DNA of 64,000 bases, taken from DASVNK01 sp964478815 (GTDB taxonomy: Bacteria; Verrucomicrobiota; Verrucomicrobiia; Limisphaerales; SXQI01). This document shows, in pieces, positions 33,532-42,351 of this stretch. The DNA is taken from contig CAYZKY010000001.1 of assembly GCA_964478815.1 (NCBI GenBank), forward strand, positions 53,263 through 117,262, read 5' to 3'. How positions within the stretch are numbered: position 1 is the first letter of the stretch; each line of letters starts with the position of its first letter. A program made the position numbers and the translations under genes. A model generated the notes under the pieces. The model was not told the DNA's origin. It made no database searches and saw only the letters and a list, made by a program, of their open reading frames with translations.

Positions 33532-34434
33532 ATGGAATGGATTAATTATCATCACCTACGCTACTTCTGGAGCGTGGCCAAGGAAGGCGGCTTGGCGGAA
33601 GCGGCAGCCGTCTTGCACGTTTCGCCGCCCTCGATCTCGGAGCAGATCCGGGAACTGGAGGCGGCGCTGGGGGAAAAGCTGTTTCGACGCGAGGGTCGGC
33701 GCAATCGGCTGACCGAGGCCGGGCAGATCGCGTTCGGTTTCGCGGAGGAGATCTTCGCGCTCGGCCGGGAGATGGCCAATGCCATCAAGCAGCGGCCGGG
33801 CGCCCGCATTTTGCGGCTGCATGTCGGCGTGGTCGATTCCTTTCCGAAACTCATGACGAATGAGATGCTGCGGCCGGCCTTTGCGCTGCCACAGGCGGTG
33901 CATGTCATCTGCCGCGAGGGCAAGCTGGAGGATTTGCTGCGACAATTGGCGGCCCACCGGCTGGACCTCGTGCTCTCCGACGAACCGGCCCCAAGCGGCG
34001 CGCGGCTGCGGCTGTTCAATCATCCGCTGGGCGAATCGGGAACGACGATCTGCGCGGAGGAACGGCTGGCCCGGAAGCTCGAGCGCCGGTTCCCAAAGTC
34101 GCTGCACGCCTCGCCCGCGTTGCTGCCCGCGGAGAACACCGCGCTTCGCCAGGCCCTCGAGTCCTGGTTCCGCGAGGAGGGCCTTCAGCCGCAAGTCACG
34201 GCCGAGTGCGAGGATCTGGCCTTGTTGAAAACGATGGCAGCGGAAGGCCGGGGTTTCCTGGCTCTGCCCACGGTCGCGTTCGAGGAAGCGGCCCGGCATT
34301 ACGGGTTTCGCCGGATCGGCACCGCCGCCGGATGCCGGGTGCGCTTCCATGCCATCACAGCGGAACGCCGCATCGTGCATCCGGCCGCCACGGCCATCAC
34401 CGCCCAAGCGAAGCGGCTCATGGGTCAGGCGTGA
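33532..34434 (+). CDS. LysR-family regulator, NhaR-like
   Basis: The protein has 300 residues. The N-terminus MEWINYHHLRYFWSVAKEGG and the winged-helix motif LAEAAAVLHVSPPSISEQI closely match NhaR, the regulator of Na+/H+ antiporter and osmotic-stress genes in proteobacteria. A periplasmic-binding-like effector domain follows. ATG 33532 is chosen because NhaR-like proteins start there; the frame extends upstream to 33493. LysR genes usually control the divergently transcribed neighbour, here the HPF-like gene and terC. No nhaA is present in the window. Confidence 0.9.
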   Translation: MEWINYHHLRYFWSVAKEGGLAEAAAVLHVSPPSISEQIRELEAALGEKLFRREGRRNRLTEAGQIAFGFAEEIFALGREMANAIKQRPGARILRLHVGVVDSFPKLMTNEMLRPAFALPQAVHVICREGKLEDLLRQLAAHRLDLVLSDEPAPSGARLRLFNHPLGESGTTICAEERLARKLERRFPKSLHASPALLPAENTALRQALESWFREEGLQPQVTAECEDLALLKTMAAEGRGFLALPTVAFEEAARHYGFRRIGTAAGCRVRFHAITAERRIVHPAATAITAQAKRLMGQA

Positions 34435-34565
34435 TGGAAGAAGGCGGAACCAGACAGTGTCGGCGGCCCGCTGAAAGGCAAGGTGGTTGGGCCTCGGCGT
34501 CCATCCAACATGCATTTTAGTATTGCCGAGCTTAGCCACTTTGTCATGGTTGGAACAGGAAACTT

Positions 34566-35195
34566 ATGACAGCCATGTCTCATCTTAAATTCCCCAGGCG
34601 AATGATCTCGAAGAGCACCCTGATGGCCCTTGGCCTGGCAGCCGCGGCCTGGCCGGCGCAGGCGCTAATCTTCGAGGCGAGCCTCGATGGCCCCTCCGAG
34701 TTCCCCAACCCCGTCGCTTCGCCCGGCACGGGGACTTCGACCGTCTGGTACAACCCGACGACCCACATCCTGAGCATTGAGATCGATTGGGTCGATCTGG
34801 TGGGCGTGACGACCGTCGCCCACATCCACGGCCCGACCGCGGTAGCGGGAACCGGCGGAGCGAGTGTGATGACGACCACGCCAAGTTTCCCCGACTTCCC
34901 AGCAGGAGTAACTGCCGGTTCCTACGCGAGAACATTCGATATGACAGCAGCTTCGAGCTACAATCCCGCGTTTCTTAATAACGCGGTAAACGGAGGCTCC
35001 ACGGCCAGCGCCGAAGCGACGCTGGCGGCGGCATTGCTGGAAGGGAAGGCGTATGTAAACGTTCATTCCAGTTTCGTGGGCAGCGGGGAGATTCGCGGGT
35101 TTTACAAACTGGTGCCGGATGCCGGTGCCACGGCGGCGCTGCTGCTGCTCGGATTTGGAGGATTGGCTACCTTGCCCCGTCGTCAGGAGCAGTAG
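34566..35195 (+). CDS. CHRD-domain PEP-CTERM protein
   Basis: The 209-residue secreted protein has a signal peptide (LMALGLAAAAWPAQA) and a CHRD domain from about residue 38 to 180 (FEASLDGPSEFPNP, VAHIHGPTA, AYVNVHSSFVGSGEIRGF). It ends in the PEP-CTERM-like tail VPDAGATAALLLLGFGGLA plus basic residues. CHRD domains are found in chordin and many bacterial surface proteins, with no known enzymatic role. CAGGAAA precedes ATG 34566 at good spacing. I found no clear -24/-12 promoter here, unlike the gene at 22649. A terminator follows. Confidence 0.88.
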   Translation: MTAMSHLKFPRRMISKSTLMALGLAAAAWPAQALIFEASLDGPSEFPNPVASPGTGTSTVWYNPTTHILSIEIDWVDLVGVTTVAHIHGPTAVAGTGGASVMTTTPSFPDFPAGVTAGSYARTFDMTAASSYNPAFLNNAVNGGSTASAEATLAAALLEGKAYVNVHSSFVGSGEIRGFYKLVPDAGATAALLLLGFGGLATLPRRQEQ

Positions 35196-35215
35196 GAGCC
35201 ACCAGGATTTCGATC

Positions 35216-35250
35216 AAGGCCCGCTCCTCGAATGCACTGGAGCGGGCCTT
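35216..35250 (+). terminator. Terminator after the CHRD gene
   Basis: AAGGCCCGCTCC (35216-35227) and GGAGCGGGCCTT (35239-35250) are perfect 12-bp arms with an 11-nt loop, followed by CGCGTTTCGG. It starts 21 bp after the stop codon. Confidence 0.8.
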
Positions 35251-35306
35251 CGCGTTTCGGCGCCCGCTGCCCGAGAACCGGAAACCAACCTCCAACCACC
35301 CCAATC

Positions 35307-36659
35307 ATGACCTCGATCCCCCTGAGCCCAACGCTGGCCAGCCCCGCCCCTGAGCCCGCGCCACGCGGCCCCGTCAGCCAGTCCGACCGATTGGCCGCGC
35401 TCGATGCGTTGCGCGGGTTCGCGTGCCTGGGCATTCTGCTCATGAACATCGTGATCTTCGCGCAGCACGATGCGTTTTACGACAATCCGGCAGCAGCGGG
35501 GGAGGCCGCAGGGGCCAACCTGTGGGTCTGGATGGTGATGCATGTGTTCGCGGAGGGGAAAATGCGCGCGCTCTTCTCGCTGCTGTTCGGCGCGAGCACC
35601 ATTCTGCTCACGGCTCGGATGGAAGGGCGGGCGGATGCGGCGGATTTGTATTACCGGCGGCTGTTGTGGCTGTTCCTCTTCGGCATCGCGCACGGGTATC
35701 TATTGTGGCATGGGGAGATTCTGTACCCGTATGCGATTTGCGGGTTGTTTCTCTATCCCTTTCGAAACCTCTCGGCGCGGAAGCTGATCCTGATCGCGGT
35801 GGCGTGCTGGGTGGGAGTCGCGAGTTGTGCGGTCATCGGCGCTTACGCCAAGAAACTGGAGCGGCAGGAGGGAATCGCGGCGATCGAGAAGGAAAAATCG
35901 GGCGAGACGCTGACTGATGAGGAGCAGGACGCGAAGGAGGCATGGGAAGAATTCCAGGACGAACGCTATCCCCCGGCGGAAGAACTCGAGAAGAACAACG
36001 AAGCGTGGCGGGGGAGCGTGTGGAGCGTGCTCAAGGCGCGCGCCGGTTTTCTCTACGGCTACCATTCGCACCCGGTCTACCACTTCTGGAATTTCGATGT
36101 GTGGGGAATGATGTTCCTCGGCATGGGGCTGTTCAAATTGGGCGTGCTCAGCGCGGGACTCTCGGTGCGGACGTACGCCTTGCTGGCCGGATTGGGAATG
36201 GTCTTGGGCACGATCATCAATTCCTACACCGGCTGGGTAACGATCCGGGCTGGATTCGATCCAGTGGTCCAGATCGGGACCTTTGCGGTCTACGACCTGG
36301 GGCGGTTCGCCACCGCGCTGGGGTGGATGAGCCTTATCATGATTCTGTGCAAGACCGGCACGCTCCGGTTTCTGACCGAGCGGCTGGCCGCCGTCGGGCA
36401 GATGGCGTTCAGTTGCTATGTAGCGCAATCGGTCATCTGCAGTTTCATTTTCACCGGTTACGGCTTGGCGCTGTATGGGAAGCTCGAACGTTATGAGCTG
36501 TACTATGTCGTCGCGGGAGTGTGGCTGTTCCTGCTGATCGCGAGCCCGATCTGGCTGAAACATTTCCGGTTCGGCCCGCTGGAATGGGCCTGGCGCTCGC
36601 TGACCTACTGGAAACGCCAGCCCATGCGACGCGAGCAGCCGAACGCCTCCACGACATAG
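35307..36659 (+). CDS. DUF418-family integral membrane protein
   Basis: The protein has 450 residues and about ten hydrophobic segments. The family opening RLAALDALRGFACLGILLMN is present near residue 28, and the C-terminal half has VGQMAFSCYVAQSVICSFIF, as in DUF418 proteins (predicted acyltransferase-like transporters of unknown substrate). A charged loop rich in Glu and Lys (about 195-240) interrupts the membrane part. ATG 35307 gives the natural start; the frame continues upstream into the terminator. Confidence 0.85.
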   Translation: MTSIPLSPTLASPAPEPAPRGPVSQSDRLAALDALRGFACLGILLMNIVIFAQHDAFYDNPAAAGEAAGANLWVWMVMHVFAEGKMRALFSLLFGASTILLTARMEGRADAADLYYRRLLWLFLFGIAHGYLLWHGEILYPYAICGLFLYPFRNLSARKLILIAVACWVGVASCAVIGAYAKKLERQEGIAAIEKEKSGETLTDEEQDAKEAWEEFQDERYPPAEELEKNNEAWRGSVWSVLKARAGFLYGYHSHPVYHFWNFDVWGMMFLGMGLFKLGVLSAGLSVRTYALLAGLGMVLGTIINSYTGWVTIRAGFDPVVQIGTFAVYDLGRFATALGWMSLIMILCKTGTLRFLTERLAAVGQMAFSCYVAQSVICSFIFTGYGLALYGKLERYELYYVVAGVWLFLLIASPIWLKHFRFGPLEWAWRSLTYWKRQPMRREQPNASTT

Positions 36660-36752
36660 CGGGCCCGCCCCCGCCGGGTCCGCAGGATTGCGCTAGCAGT
36701 CATCGCATTTTTCGCTAAGGTTCGCCCGCCGGGTGGCGAAACAGTTTCAGTA

Positions 36753-38774
36753 ATGACAGCGATAGCGCGCAAAACCGGATGGGTGGCGGCGGGCCTGGCC
36801 GCGATCGGGCTGTCCGCGGGAGCGGAGTCCGGCTGGGTGGGCTCGGGGCGAATCGCCATTCCGACGGAAGCGCCGCCGACTCCACCGCCGATGATCGAAG
36901 CGGATGGAACCGCGCCCGCTGGGCTGCAGGCGCAATCCGCCCTTTACTCGATCGGCGATCCCACGCCGGACGAGCAGCTCTACCTGGAGTTGATCAATCG
37001 GGCGCGGGCGCGGCCGCAGGAGGAAGCGCAGATCTTCGCGACGACAACCGATCTGGACGTCCTGGCGGCTTACAACAACGAACCGTTCTGGACGGTCGAT
37101 TTGAATTTGATGGTGGAACAGTATGCCACCATCCCCGTGGTGCCGCCCCTCGCGATGAATGCCCGGCTGCTCGTCGCGGCGCGCAAGCATTCGCGGTATC
37201 AATACGACATCGTCAAGCAGACGCACGACGGGCCTGGAACCTGGAACCTGGCGGATCGGGTCAGGAACGAAGGTTACAGCTATTCGCGCCTGGGCGAAAA
37301 TGTGTATGCCACCGCCGCTTCGGTCTTCCACGGGCACGCGGGATTCGCGGTGGATTGGGGCTTCGGCCCGGGCGGCCTACAGACCCCGGCCGGCCACCGG
37401 ATGAACATTCACAGCTCGAACTTTCGCGAGGCTGGACTGGGCATCTACATGGGCTCGAAGCCGCCACCCGACGAGAACTCGCCGGGGGTGGGCCCCCAAT
37501 TGATCACGCAGGATTTCGGGACGCAGTTGAACGCGACTCCGCTGCTGACGGGAGTGGCTTACTTCGACTTGAACGGCAACAATTTCTATGACGTCGGCGA
37601 AGGGATCGGCGGGCTCACCATCACGGTGGATCGTGTGTCGCAGGCGGGCGCGACGGCCCGCTCGGGGGGGTACGCCGTGCCGATCAACACCGGCAACGGC
37701 AGCTACACCGTCCGTTTTACCGGGCCAGGACTCGATCCCGTCATGCACAGCCTGACCATCGCCAATGGCGAGAACGCCAAGCTCGATCTGACGCCGGTTT
37801 ATGCGCCCCCGGCGATTTCCGGTCCGGAGGGGCCCTCCACCGGCCGCGACAACGCGTACGCCATTACTCCGGTGGTCGGAGCCTCGCGGTATCGCTGGCG
37901 CTCGTTTCAGACGTCGCCCGCCCCGGCCGAACCGGCCGAGTCCAACGCGAACATCCAGATCGAAAAGGCCGATTACCCGATTCTCTCGAGCCTGCTGTTT
38001 CAATCCGGGCGGACGAGCTTCAACCTGCAACACAAGCAGAATGCGGCATTTCCGCAGCGGATCACGCTGCGGCCCCAGTATCTGGTGCAGGACGGGGCTT
38101 CGTTTTCGTTTTACAGCCGGTTGCGCAGCGCCGCGGCCGACCAGATGGCGCGGGTGCAAATCTCGACCGACGAAGGCCTGACCTGGCGCGATCTCTACAC
38201 CCAAAACGGAACGGGCGACGAAGGCGAGACGATCTTCCATCTTCGGTCGATCTCCCTGGCGGAGTTTGCCGGACAGTCGGTGCGCATTCGCTTTTCGTAT
38301 GAGGTCTTCGGGCGGTACCTGTTCGGCAGCGATCCGATCGGCTGGTTTATCGACAATATCAATTTCCAGAACGTGAGCCTGTTCGCAAATCTGGCTTCCA
38401 GCGAATCGGACGGGCCGTCGTTCAATCTGCGCCCGACAGCGACCGGGGATCTCTCCCTTCAGGCGCAAGCCCGTTCGGGGCACGAATTTCTCCCGTGGGG
38501 GCCGGTCAAGCGCGTGAATGTGGTCCAGGGGCCGGCAGAAGTGGCGGTGACGGGCGTGACGGCACTCAATGCGTCTCAAGCGCGGATTGCCTTCGAGTTG
38601 CGTTCGGGCAAGACACCGGCGGGCTACGTTTTGCAATCGAAGCCTTCGCTGGGGGCGGCTTGGGCCAACGATCCAGCTCCGGTGCAAGCGCTGGGGGGCA
38701 ATCAATTCCAGGCCACGGCCACGCTGCCGGCAGGGGCGGCGAGCCGGTTCTTTCGAGTATTGGTGAATCCGTAA
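36753..38774 (+). CDS. Secreted CAP/SCP-domain protein
   Basis: The protein has 673 residues with a signal peptide (VAAGLAAIGLSAGA). A CAP domain covers about 70-265 with HSRYQYDIVKQTHDG, SRLGENVYA and GHRMNIHSSNFREAGLGI; its His and Glu match the metal-binding cleft of the family. An EF-hand-like DLNGNNFYDVGEG segment lies near 275 (SdrD-B-like domain). A laminin-G/MAM-like region follows, and the C-terminal LQSKPSLGAAW / FFRVLVNP module is shared with other secreted proteins here. CAP proteins act outside the cell in lipid binding or as proteases, but activity cannot be deduced. Confidence 0.85.
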   Translation: MTAIARKTGWVAAGLAAIGLSAGAESGWVGSGRIAIPTEAPPTPPPMIEADGTAPAGLQAQSALYSIGDPTPDEQLYLELINRARARPQEEAQIFATTTDLDVLAAYNNEPFWTVDLNLMVEQYATIPVVPPLAMNARLLVAARKHSRYQYDIVKQTHDGPGTWNLADRVRNEGYSYSRLGENVYATAASVFHGHAGFAVDWGFGPGGLQTPAGHRMNIHSSNFREAGLGIYMGSKPPPDENSPGVGPQLITQDFGTQLNATPLLTGVAYFDLNGNNFYDVGEGIGGLTITVDRVSQAGATARSGGYAVPINTGNGSYTVRFTGPGLDPVMHSLTIANGENAKLDLTPVYAPPAISGPEGPSTGRDNAYAITPVVGASRYRWRSFQTSPAPAEPAESNANIQIEKADYPILSSLLFQSGRTSFNLQHKQNAAFPQRITLRPQYLVQDGASFSFYSRLRSAAADQMARVQISTDEGLTWRDLYTQNGTGDEGETIFHLRSISLAEFAGQSVRIRFSYEVFGRYLFGSDPIGWFIDNINFQNVSLFANLASSESDGPSFNLRPTATGDLSLQAQARSGHEFLPWGPVKRVNVVQGPAEVAVTGVTALNASQARIAFELRSGKTPAGYVLQSKPSLGAAWANDPAPVQALGGNQFQATATLPAGAASRFFRVLVNP

Positions 38775-38810
38775 CGGAAACGCTTCGACCGCAGCCTGCG
38801 GTTAAGGCGG

Positions 38811-39449
38811 TCACTTCTTCGATTCGAAGACGGGCAGGCGCAGCTTCCACCCGATGGCAACCAGGCGCAGGAGGAGCACCAGGAGCATCGCCGCCACCCG
38901 CGTCGCAGGCCGGCCCGGCCAGAAATGCTCCACCGTCACGAAAGCCGTCGCGCCGCAAAAGGCCGCCGTGGCATACAGGTAAATATCCGGTTGAAAGACG
39001 AGCGGAATCTCCCGCAGCAGGACATCCCGCAGCAATCCGCCCACCACGCCGGTGATCACCCCGAGCATGACCGCGATCACGCCGGAGGATTGCAGGAGCA
39101 TGGCCTTCTCCGTGCCTGCGATGGTGAAAAGAGCCAGTCCGAAGGCATCCGCCACCAGCAGCACCCGGAGGGGAATGGTCACGAAGCGGGCGAGGGCGAA
39201 AGTCGCCAGCGCCGCCACCGAGGCCGTGACGATGTAGCTCGGATTCGCCACCCAGAACAAGGGACGAACGCCGAGGCAGAGATCCCGCACCGTGCCCCCG
39301 CCGACGGCCGTCACAACCGCCAGCACCAGGACGCCGAACAGATCCACGCGCTTGCCCGCCGCCGCCAGCGCCCCGCTGCAGGCGCAGACCGCGACGGCCG
39401 CCTGCTCGACCCAGAACCGCATCGGCAGAAGCATCAGTTCCTCGCTCAT
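38811..39449 (-). CDS. TRIC-family cation channel (UPF0126, YadS-like)
   Basis: The 212-residue membrane protein has the duplicated three-helix TRIC layout. Each half has a Gly-rich signature: GGGTVRDLCLG and FWVANPSYIV in the first, GLLRDVLLREIPLVF in the second. Prokaryotic TRIC channels are trimeric and conduct monovalent cations. ATG 39449 is chosen because MSEELMLLPMRFW starts the first hydrophobic segment. It is convergent with the CAP gene; the gap contains only a short ACCGCA/TGCGGT hairpin. Confidence 0.9.
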   Translation of the reverse strand: MSEELMLLPMRFWVEQAAVAVCACSGALAAAGKRVDLFGVLVLAVVTAVGGGTVRDLCLGVRPLFWVANPSYIVTASVAALATFALARFVTIPLRVLLVADAFGLALFTIAGTEKAMLLQSSGVIAVMLGVITGVVGGLLRDVLLREIPLVFQPDIYLYATAAFCGATAFVTVEHFWPGRPATRVAAMLLVLLLRLVAIGWKLRLPVFESKK

Positions 39450-39591
39450 GGTTCTGGCGGCCGGCGCTCTGTCGTAAATGGCTTCACCGGCATGGCATCG
39501 GAATCGGTCACGCGGCGGATCATACGCCCAACGCGGCAACGCGCCAATGCCAAGCCGGAAAAAGCCGTCCGGTTCGATGCCCATCGTGGCC

Positions 39592-40323
39592 TTAGGGCGT
39601 TGGGCTGGCCAGTCCGGTCTTCGGCCGGAGCGCCATCCAGCGGGTATTCCAATCTGACCAGTCGGCCTCCCAATCCGGTCCAGAATAATCAAGACGGCTT
39701 TGGGGAAGGCGAGTCTCATAGTCTTGCGCGGCCTCGCGGGCCAGGTTGCGCAAGCCCCACTTTACGTACGACTCGATCAAGGCAAGGTGGTTGTCGGGGT
39801 TGCCGGGCGCGAGTTCGACCGCATGTTCGAGATATTGCCGGGCTTTCGTGAGGCTGCCGATACTGGCGGGCCAGCCGGGAGCATTGGCGTACAGCATTCC
39901 AAGAGTGCGCACTGGCCCGGCAAACCGGAAGCTGGCATCCAGCGCGGCCGCAGATTTCAACTCCCGTTCCATCTCACGCACGAGCCGAAGCGCGCCCAGG
40001 CTTTTCGTCCGCGCCAACTGGGCAAGATTAAGGGCGAGGTAATAATGGGCCGGCGCGGAAACCGCTCCGGCCTCGATCTGGCGGCGGCAGGCGGCGATCC
40101 CTTCGTTCGCCAGGGCGGCGCGCTGGGTGTCGTTGGTGGCGAATTCGGCCCATTCGAAAACGGCCTTGGCAAAAAGCCAGGCATTGGTGAGCGGGGTGCC
40201 GGGCTCCTCGAAGCGAGCCTTCGCGACGCTGTAGGCTAGCTGGGCGGAACCGGCGTAATTGGTCTCTGCGGCTTCGAGCCGAAACAGCATGCCGATGAGG
40301 AAGAAAAGGGCGAGGGCAGGCAT
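39592..40323 (-). CDS. Exported TPR protein resembling TRAP-transporter TatT component
   Basis: The protein has 243 residues with a short signal (MPALALFFLIGMLFRLEAAE), no lipobox, and TPR-like helices. The stretch FAGPVRTLGMLYANAPGW, followed by LEHAVELAPGNPDNHLAL, is the pattern of TatT (TRAP-T) lipoproteins that sit in the periplasm next to TRAP transporters. No TRAP permease is nearby, so the transport role is only suggested. ATG 40323 is chosen for the signal; an in-frame TTG at 40371 is possible. It is divergent from the hopanoid operon, whose promoter lies in the gap. Confidence 0.7.
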   Translation of the reverse strand: MPALALFFLIGMLFRLEAAETNYAGSAQLAYSVAKARFEEPGTPLTNAWLFAKAVFEWAEFATNDTQRAALANEGIAACRRQIEAGAVSAPAHYYLALNLAQLARTKSLGALRLVREMERELKSAAALDASFRFAGPVRTLGMLYANAPGWPASIGSLTKARQYLEHAVELAPGNPDNHLALIESYVKWGLRNLAREAAQDYETRLPQSRLDYSGPDWEADWSDWNTRWMALRPKTGLASPTP

Positions 40324-40335
40324 CCGTTTTAACAG

Positions 40336-40365
40336 TTGCGGGGCGTCATCGATTGAATTTATACT
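40336..40365 (+). promoter_or_regulatory. Promoter of the hopanoid operon (leaderless)
   Basis: TTGCGG (40336-40341), an 18-base spacer and TATACT (40360-40365) lie 6 bases before GTG 40372. The expected start site coincides with that GTG, implying a leaderless or near-leaderless message. Confidence 0.6.
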
Positions 40366-40371
40366 AGGCAA

Positions 40372-40569
40372 GTGAGAATCAAGTGGAAACTGTTTCTGCT
40401 CGCGGCGTGTTGTGCCGCCGGCTTGGGAACGGGATGCGGCGGGTTCAGCGCTTCAAGAAGCGTTTCCCCGGCCACCTTCCTGCTTCCGGGCCTCGGGCAG
40501 AATGGGACCCCTGCGGGGGTGCCAGCCGCCACTTTGGCCCTGGCAGAAGCCCCAGTTTCGCTCGAATAA
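40372..40569 (+). CDS. Small putative lipoprotein at the head of the hopanoid operon
   Basis: The 65-residue product begins with basic MRIKWK and a hydrophobic stretch with two possible lipid-attachment cysteines: LLAAC at residue 13, or GTGC at 22. A short SVSPATFLLPGL segment and a Pro/Ala-rich tail follow. The GTG start is directly preceded by a promoter. The stop is 9 bp before hpnH, so the peptide is cotranscribed with the hopanoid genes. I do not know its function; an envelope role fits. Confidence 0.6.
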   Translation: MRIKWKLFLLAACCAAGLGTGCGGFSASRSVSPATFLLPGLGQNGTPAGVPAATLALAEAPVSLE

Positions 40570-40578
40570 TCGCCGCTT

Positions 40579-41934
40579 ATGCGTTTTCCTCTAGCCCTGA
40601 CGGCTAAAATCGCCGGCCATATTGTTAAACACAAGCTGGCCCGCACTCCAAAATTCGCCATGGTGCTGCAGCTCGAACCGCTGCACACCTGCAACCTCAC
40701 CTGCACCGGGTGCGGACGCATCCGGGAGTATTCCACCAGCCTGAAGGACATGATGCCGCTGGAGGATTGCCTCGCGTCGGCCACGGAATGCGATGCGCCG
40801 ATGGTCTCGATCTGCGGTGGGGAGCCGCTGATTTACCCCAAGATCGAGGAACTGGTGGCGGGGCTGCGCGAACAAGGGCGGATCGTTTACATCTGCACGA
40901 ACGGCATGTTCATGCGGAAGAAAATGAAGGACTACCTGGCGGCCGGCTATTCGCCCGCCCAGGAAGGGCTCCTCGCGCGGCTGCTGGAGCAAAAATTGAT
41001 TTCGGATAAGGACGCCGAGAGCATTCGCAAAGGGAAAAGCGACGGCCGGCCTGTGATCGGTCCCAGCAAATGGACGTACTGGAACGTCCACATCGACGGT
41101 CTCGAGTACACCCACGACCTCATCGTCGAGCGCGAAGGTGTTTTCAAGGAATGCGTCGAAGCCATCAAGATGGCGAAGATGCTCGGCTACCAGGTCGCCA
41201 CCAACACCACCGTTTACAAGGAGACCGACGTCCAGGAACTCGAGGAGATGTTCGAGTTCTTCTCCGCTTTGGAAGTGGATGGGCACACCATTTCCCCCGG
41301 CTACGATTACGACGCGGCCAAAAAGGACATGGTCAAGCGGCTGGCCAAGAAACCGGAGGATTTCTTCCTCACACGCAAGATGACGCGGGAGAAATTTGCC
41401 AAGATTCAGGAATGGGGCGAACGCTTCACCATCTTCGGCACGCCGGTGTATCAGGAGTTCCTCGCCGGCAAGCGGGAGCTGACCTGCACCGCCTGGGCGA
41501 TCCCGACCCGCAATGTCCGCGGCTGGAAGGCCCCCTGCTACCTCATGACGGATGGCCACTATGCCGGCTACCAGGAAATGCTCACGAAGGTGGACTGGAA
41601 TAAGTACGGCGTCGTGAACGGCGTCGCGCGCGACCCCCGCTGCGAGAACTGCATGGTCCATTGCGGATACGACCCGAGCGGCGCCTTGGGCACGAATTAC
41701 CAGCGCGGGGATAACTGGAAGAATTTCAGTTATAACTTCGGCCGCAAGCCTAAGCCCTATTACGAAGGCCGCAATGTCCGCGCCTATAACGGCTTTTCCA
41801 TTGGCAAGGGCCACCTCGCCGAAGCGAAAGCCGCCATCAATTCGGCCGCGGCGGCCAATGGTGGTTGCAGCAGCGGTGGTCACAGCGAGCGGGACGATCT
41901 GCTGCAGAAGATCGCGGCGAAGAAAGACGGGTGA
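40579..41934 (+). CDS. hpnH: Hopanoid biosynthesis radical SAM protein HpnH
   Basis: HpnH joins the 5'-deoxyadenosyl group to diploptene, giving adenosylhopane, the first step to extended hopanoids. The 451-residue protein starts MRFPLALTAKIAGHIVKHKL and has the radical-SAM cluster motif at Cys38, Cys42 and Cys45 (CNLTCTGCGRIREY), the GGEPL motif and the C-terminal CENCMVHCGYDPSG block. It is longer than typical HpnH (about 330-380): an extra segment of about 45 residues follows the CTNGMFMRKK region (residues 115-168), and the C-terminus carries a CSSGGHSER tail. A nucleotidyltransferase gene follows after 27 bp. Confidence 0.9.
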   Translation: MRFPLALTAKIAGHIVKHKLARTPKFAMVLQLEPLHTCNLTCTGCGRIREYSTSLKDMMPLEDCLASATECDAPMVSICGGEPLIYPKIEELVAGLREQGRIVYICTNGMFMRKKMKDYLAAGYSPAQEGLLARLLEQKLISDKDAESIRKGKSDGRPVIGPSKWTYWNVHIDGLEYTHDLIVEREGVFKECVEAIKMAKMLGYQVATNTTVYKETDVQELEEMFEFFSALEVDGHTISPGYDYDAAKKDMVKRLAKKPEDFFLTRKMTREKFAKIQEWGERFTIFGTPVYQEFLAGKRELTCTAWAIPTRNVRGWKAPCYLMTDGHYAGYQEMLTKVDWNKYGVVNGVARDPRCENCMVHCGYDPSGALGTNYQRGDNWKNFSYNFGRKPKPYYEGRNVRAYNGFSIGKGHLAEAKAAINSAAAANGGCSSGGHSERDDLLQKIAAKKDG

Positions 41935-41961
41935 AATCCCTCGCCGGTTTCGAAGCATTGC

Positions 41962-42351
41962 ATGACTGCGATGAGTCCGAACGCCGCGATCGAATTTCCC
42001 GCGTTGCGCGACCCGCGTTACCCGGTCCATCGGATTGCCTCCGATCTGGAGCCTTACCTCCGCGCGATCGTCGCGAGGATCCGGCCGGATCAAATCGTCC
42101 TGTTTGGAAGCCAGGCCTATGGCGATCCGACCGAGCACAGCGATGTGGATTTGCTGGTTGTGCGCCGCGAAATGGCCAACATGCTGGAGAGCAACCTCGA
42201 GATTCGGCGAGCGCTCCGCGAGGTCGATGCTCCTCCGATGTCATTCACTCTAGTTTCGGCGACGCCGGCGCTCGTCGAGCGAAAGCTCGCAATGCACGAT
42301 TTCTTGTTCGAGGATATTTTCCGCCAAGGTGTGCGTCTTTATGCTGCGTAA
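41962..42351 (+). CDS. Minimal nucleotidyltransferase (MNT) of an MNT/HEPN pair
   Basis: The 129-residue protein has the DNA-polymerase-beta-like nucleotidyltransferase signature: GS at 49-50 (VLFGSQAYGDPTEHSDVDLL) with Asp61 and Asp63 as the metal-binding pair. In characterised MNT/HEPN toxin-antitoxin systems such MNT proteins AMPylate or otherwise modify the HEPN toxin. The HEPN gene starts inside its last codons (11-bp overlap). The pair sits between hpnH and hpnJ in the same direction. ATG 41971 is an alternative start. Confidence 0.88.
   Translation: MTAMSPNAAIEFPALRDPRYPVHRIASDLEPYLRAIVARIRPDQIVLFGSQAYGDPTEHSDVDLLVVRREMANMLESNLEIRRALREVDAPPMSFTLVSATPALVERKLAMHDFLFEDIFRQGVRLYAA

Noticed and set aside
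34481..34500. Possible second sigma54 promoter before the CHRD gene (GG-N10-GC)
   Set aside because: Only GG and GC match; the CAC and TT positions do not, and it lies about 70 bp from the start.
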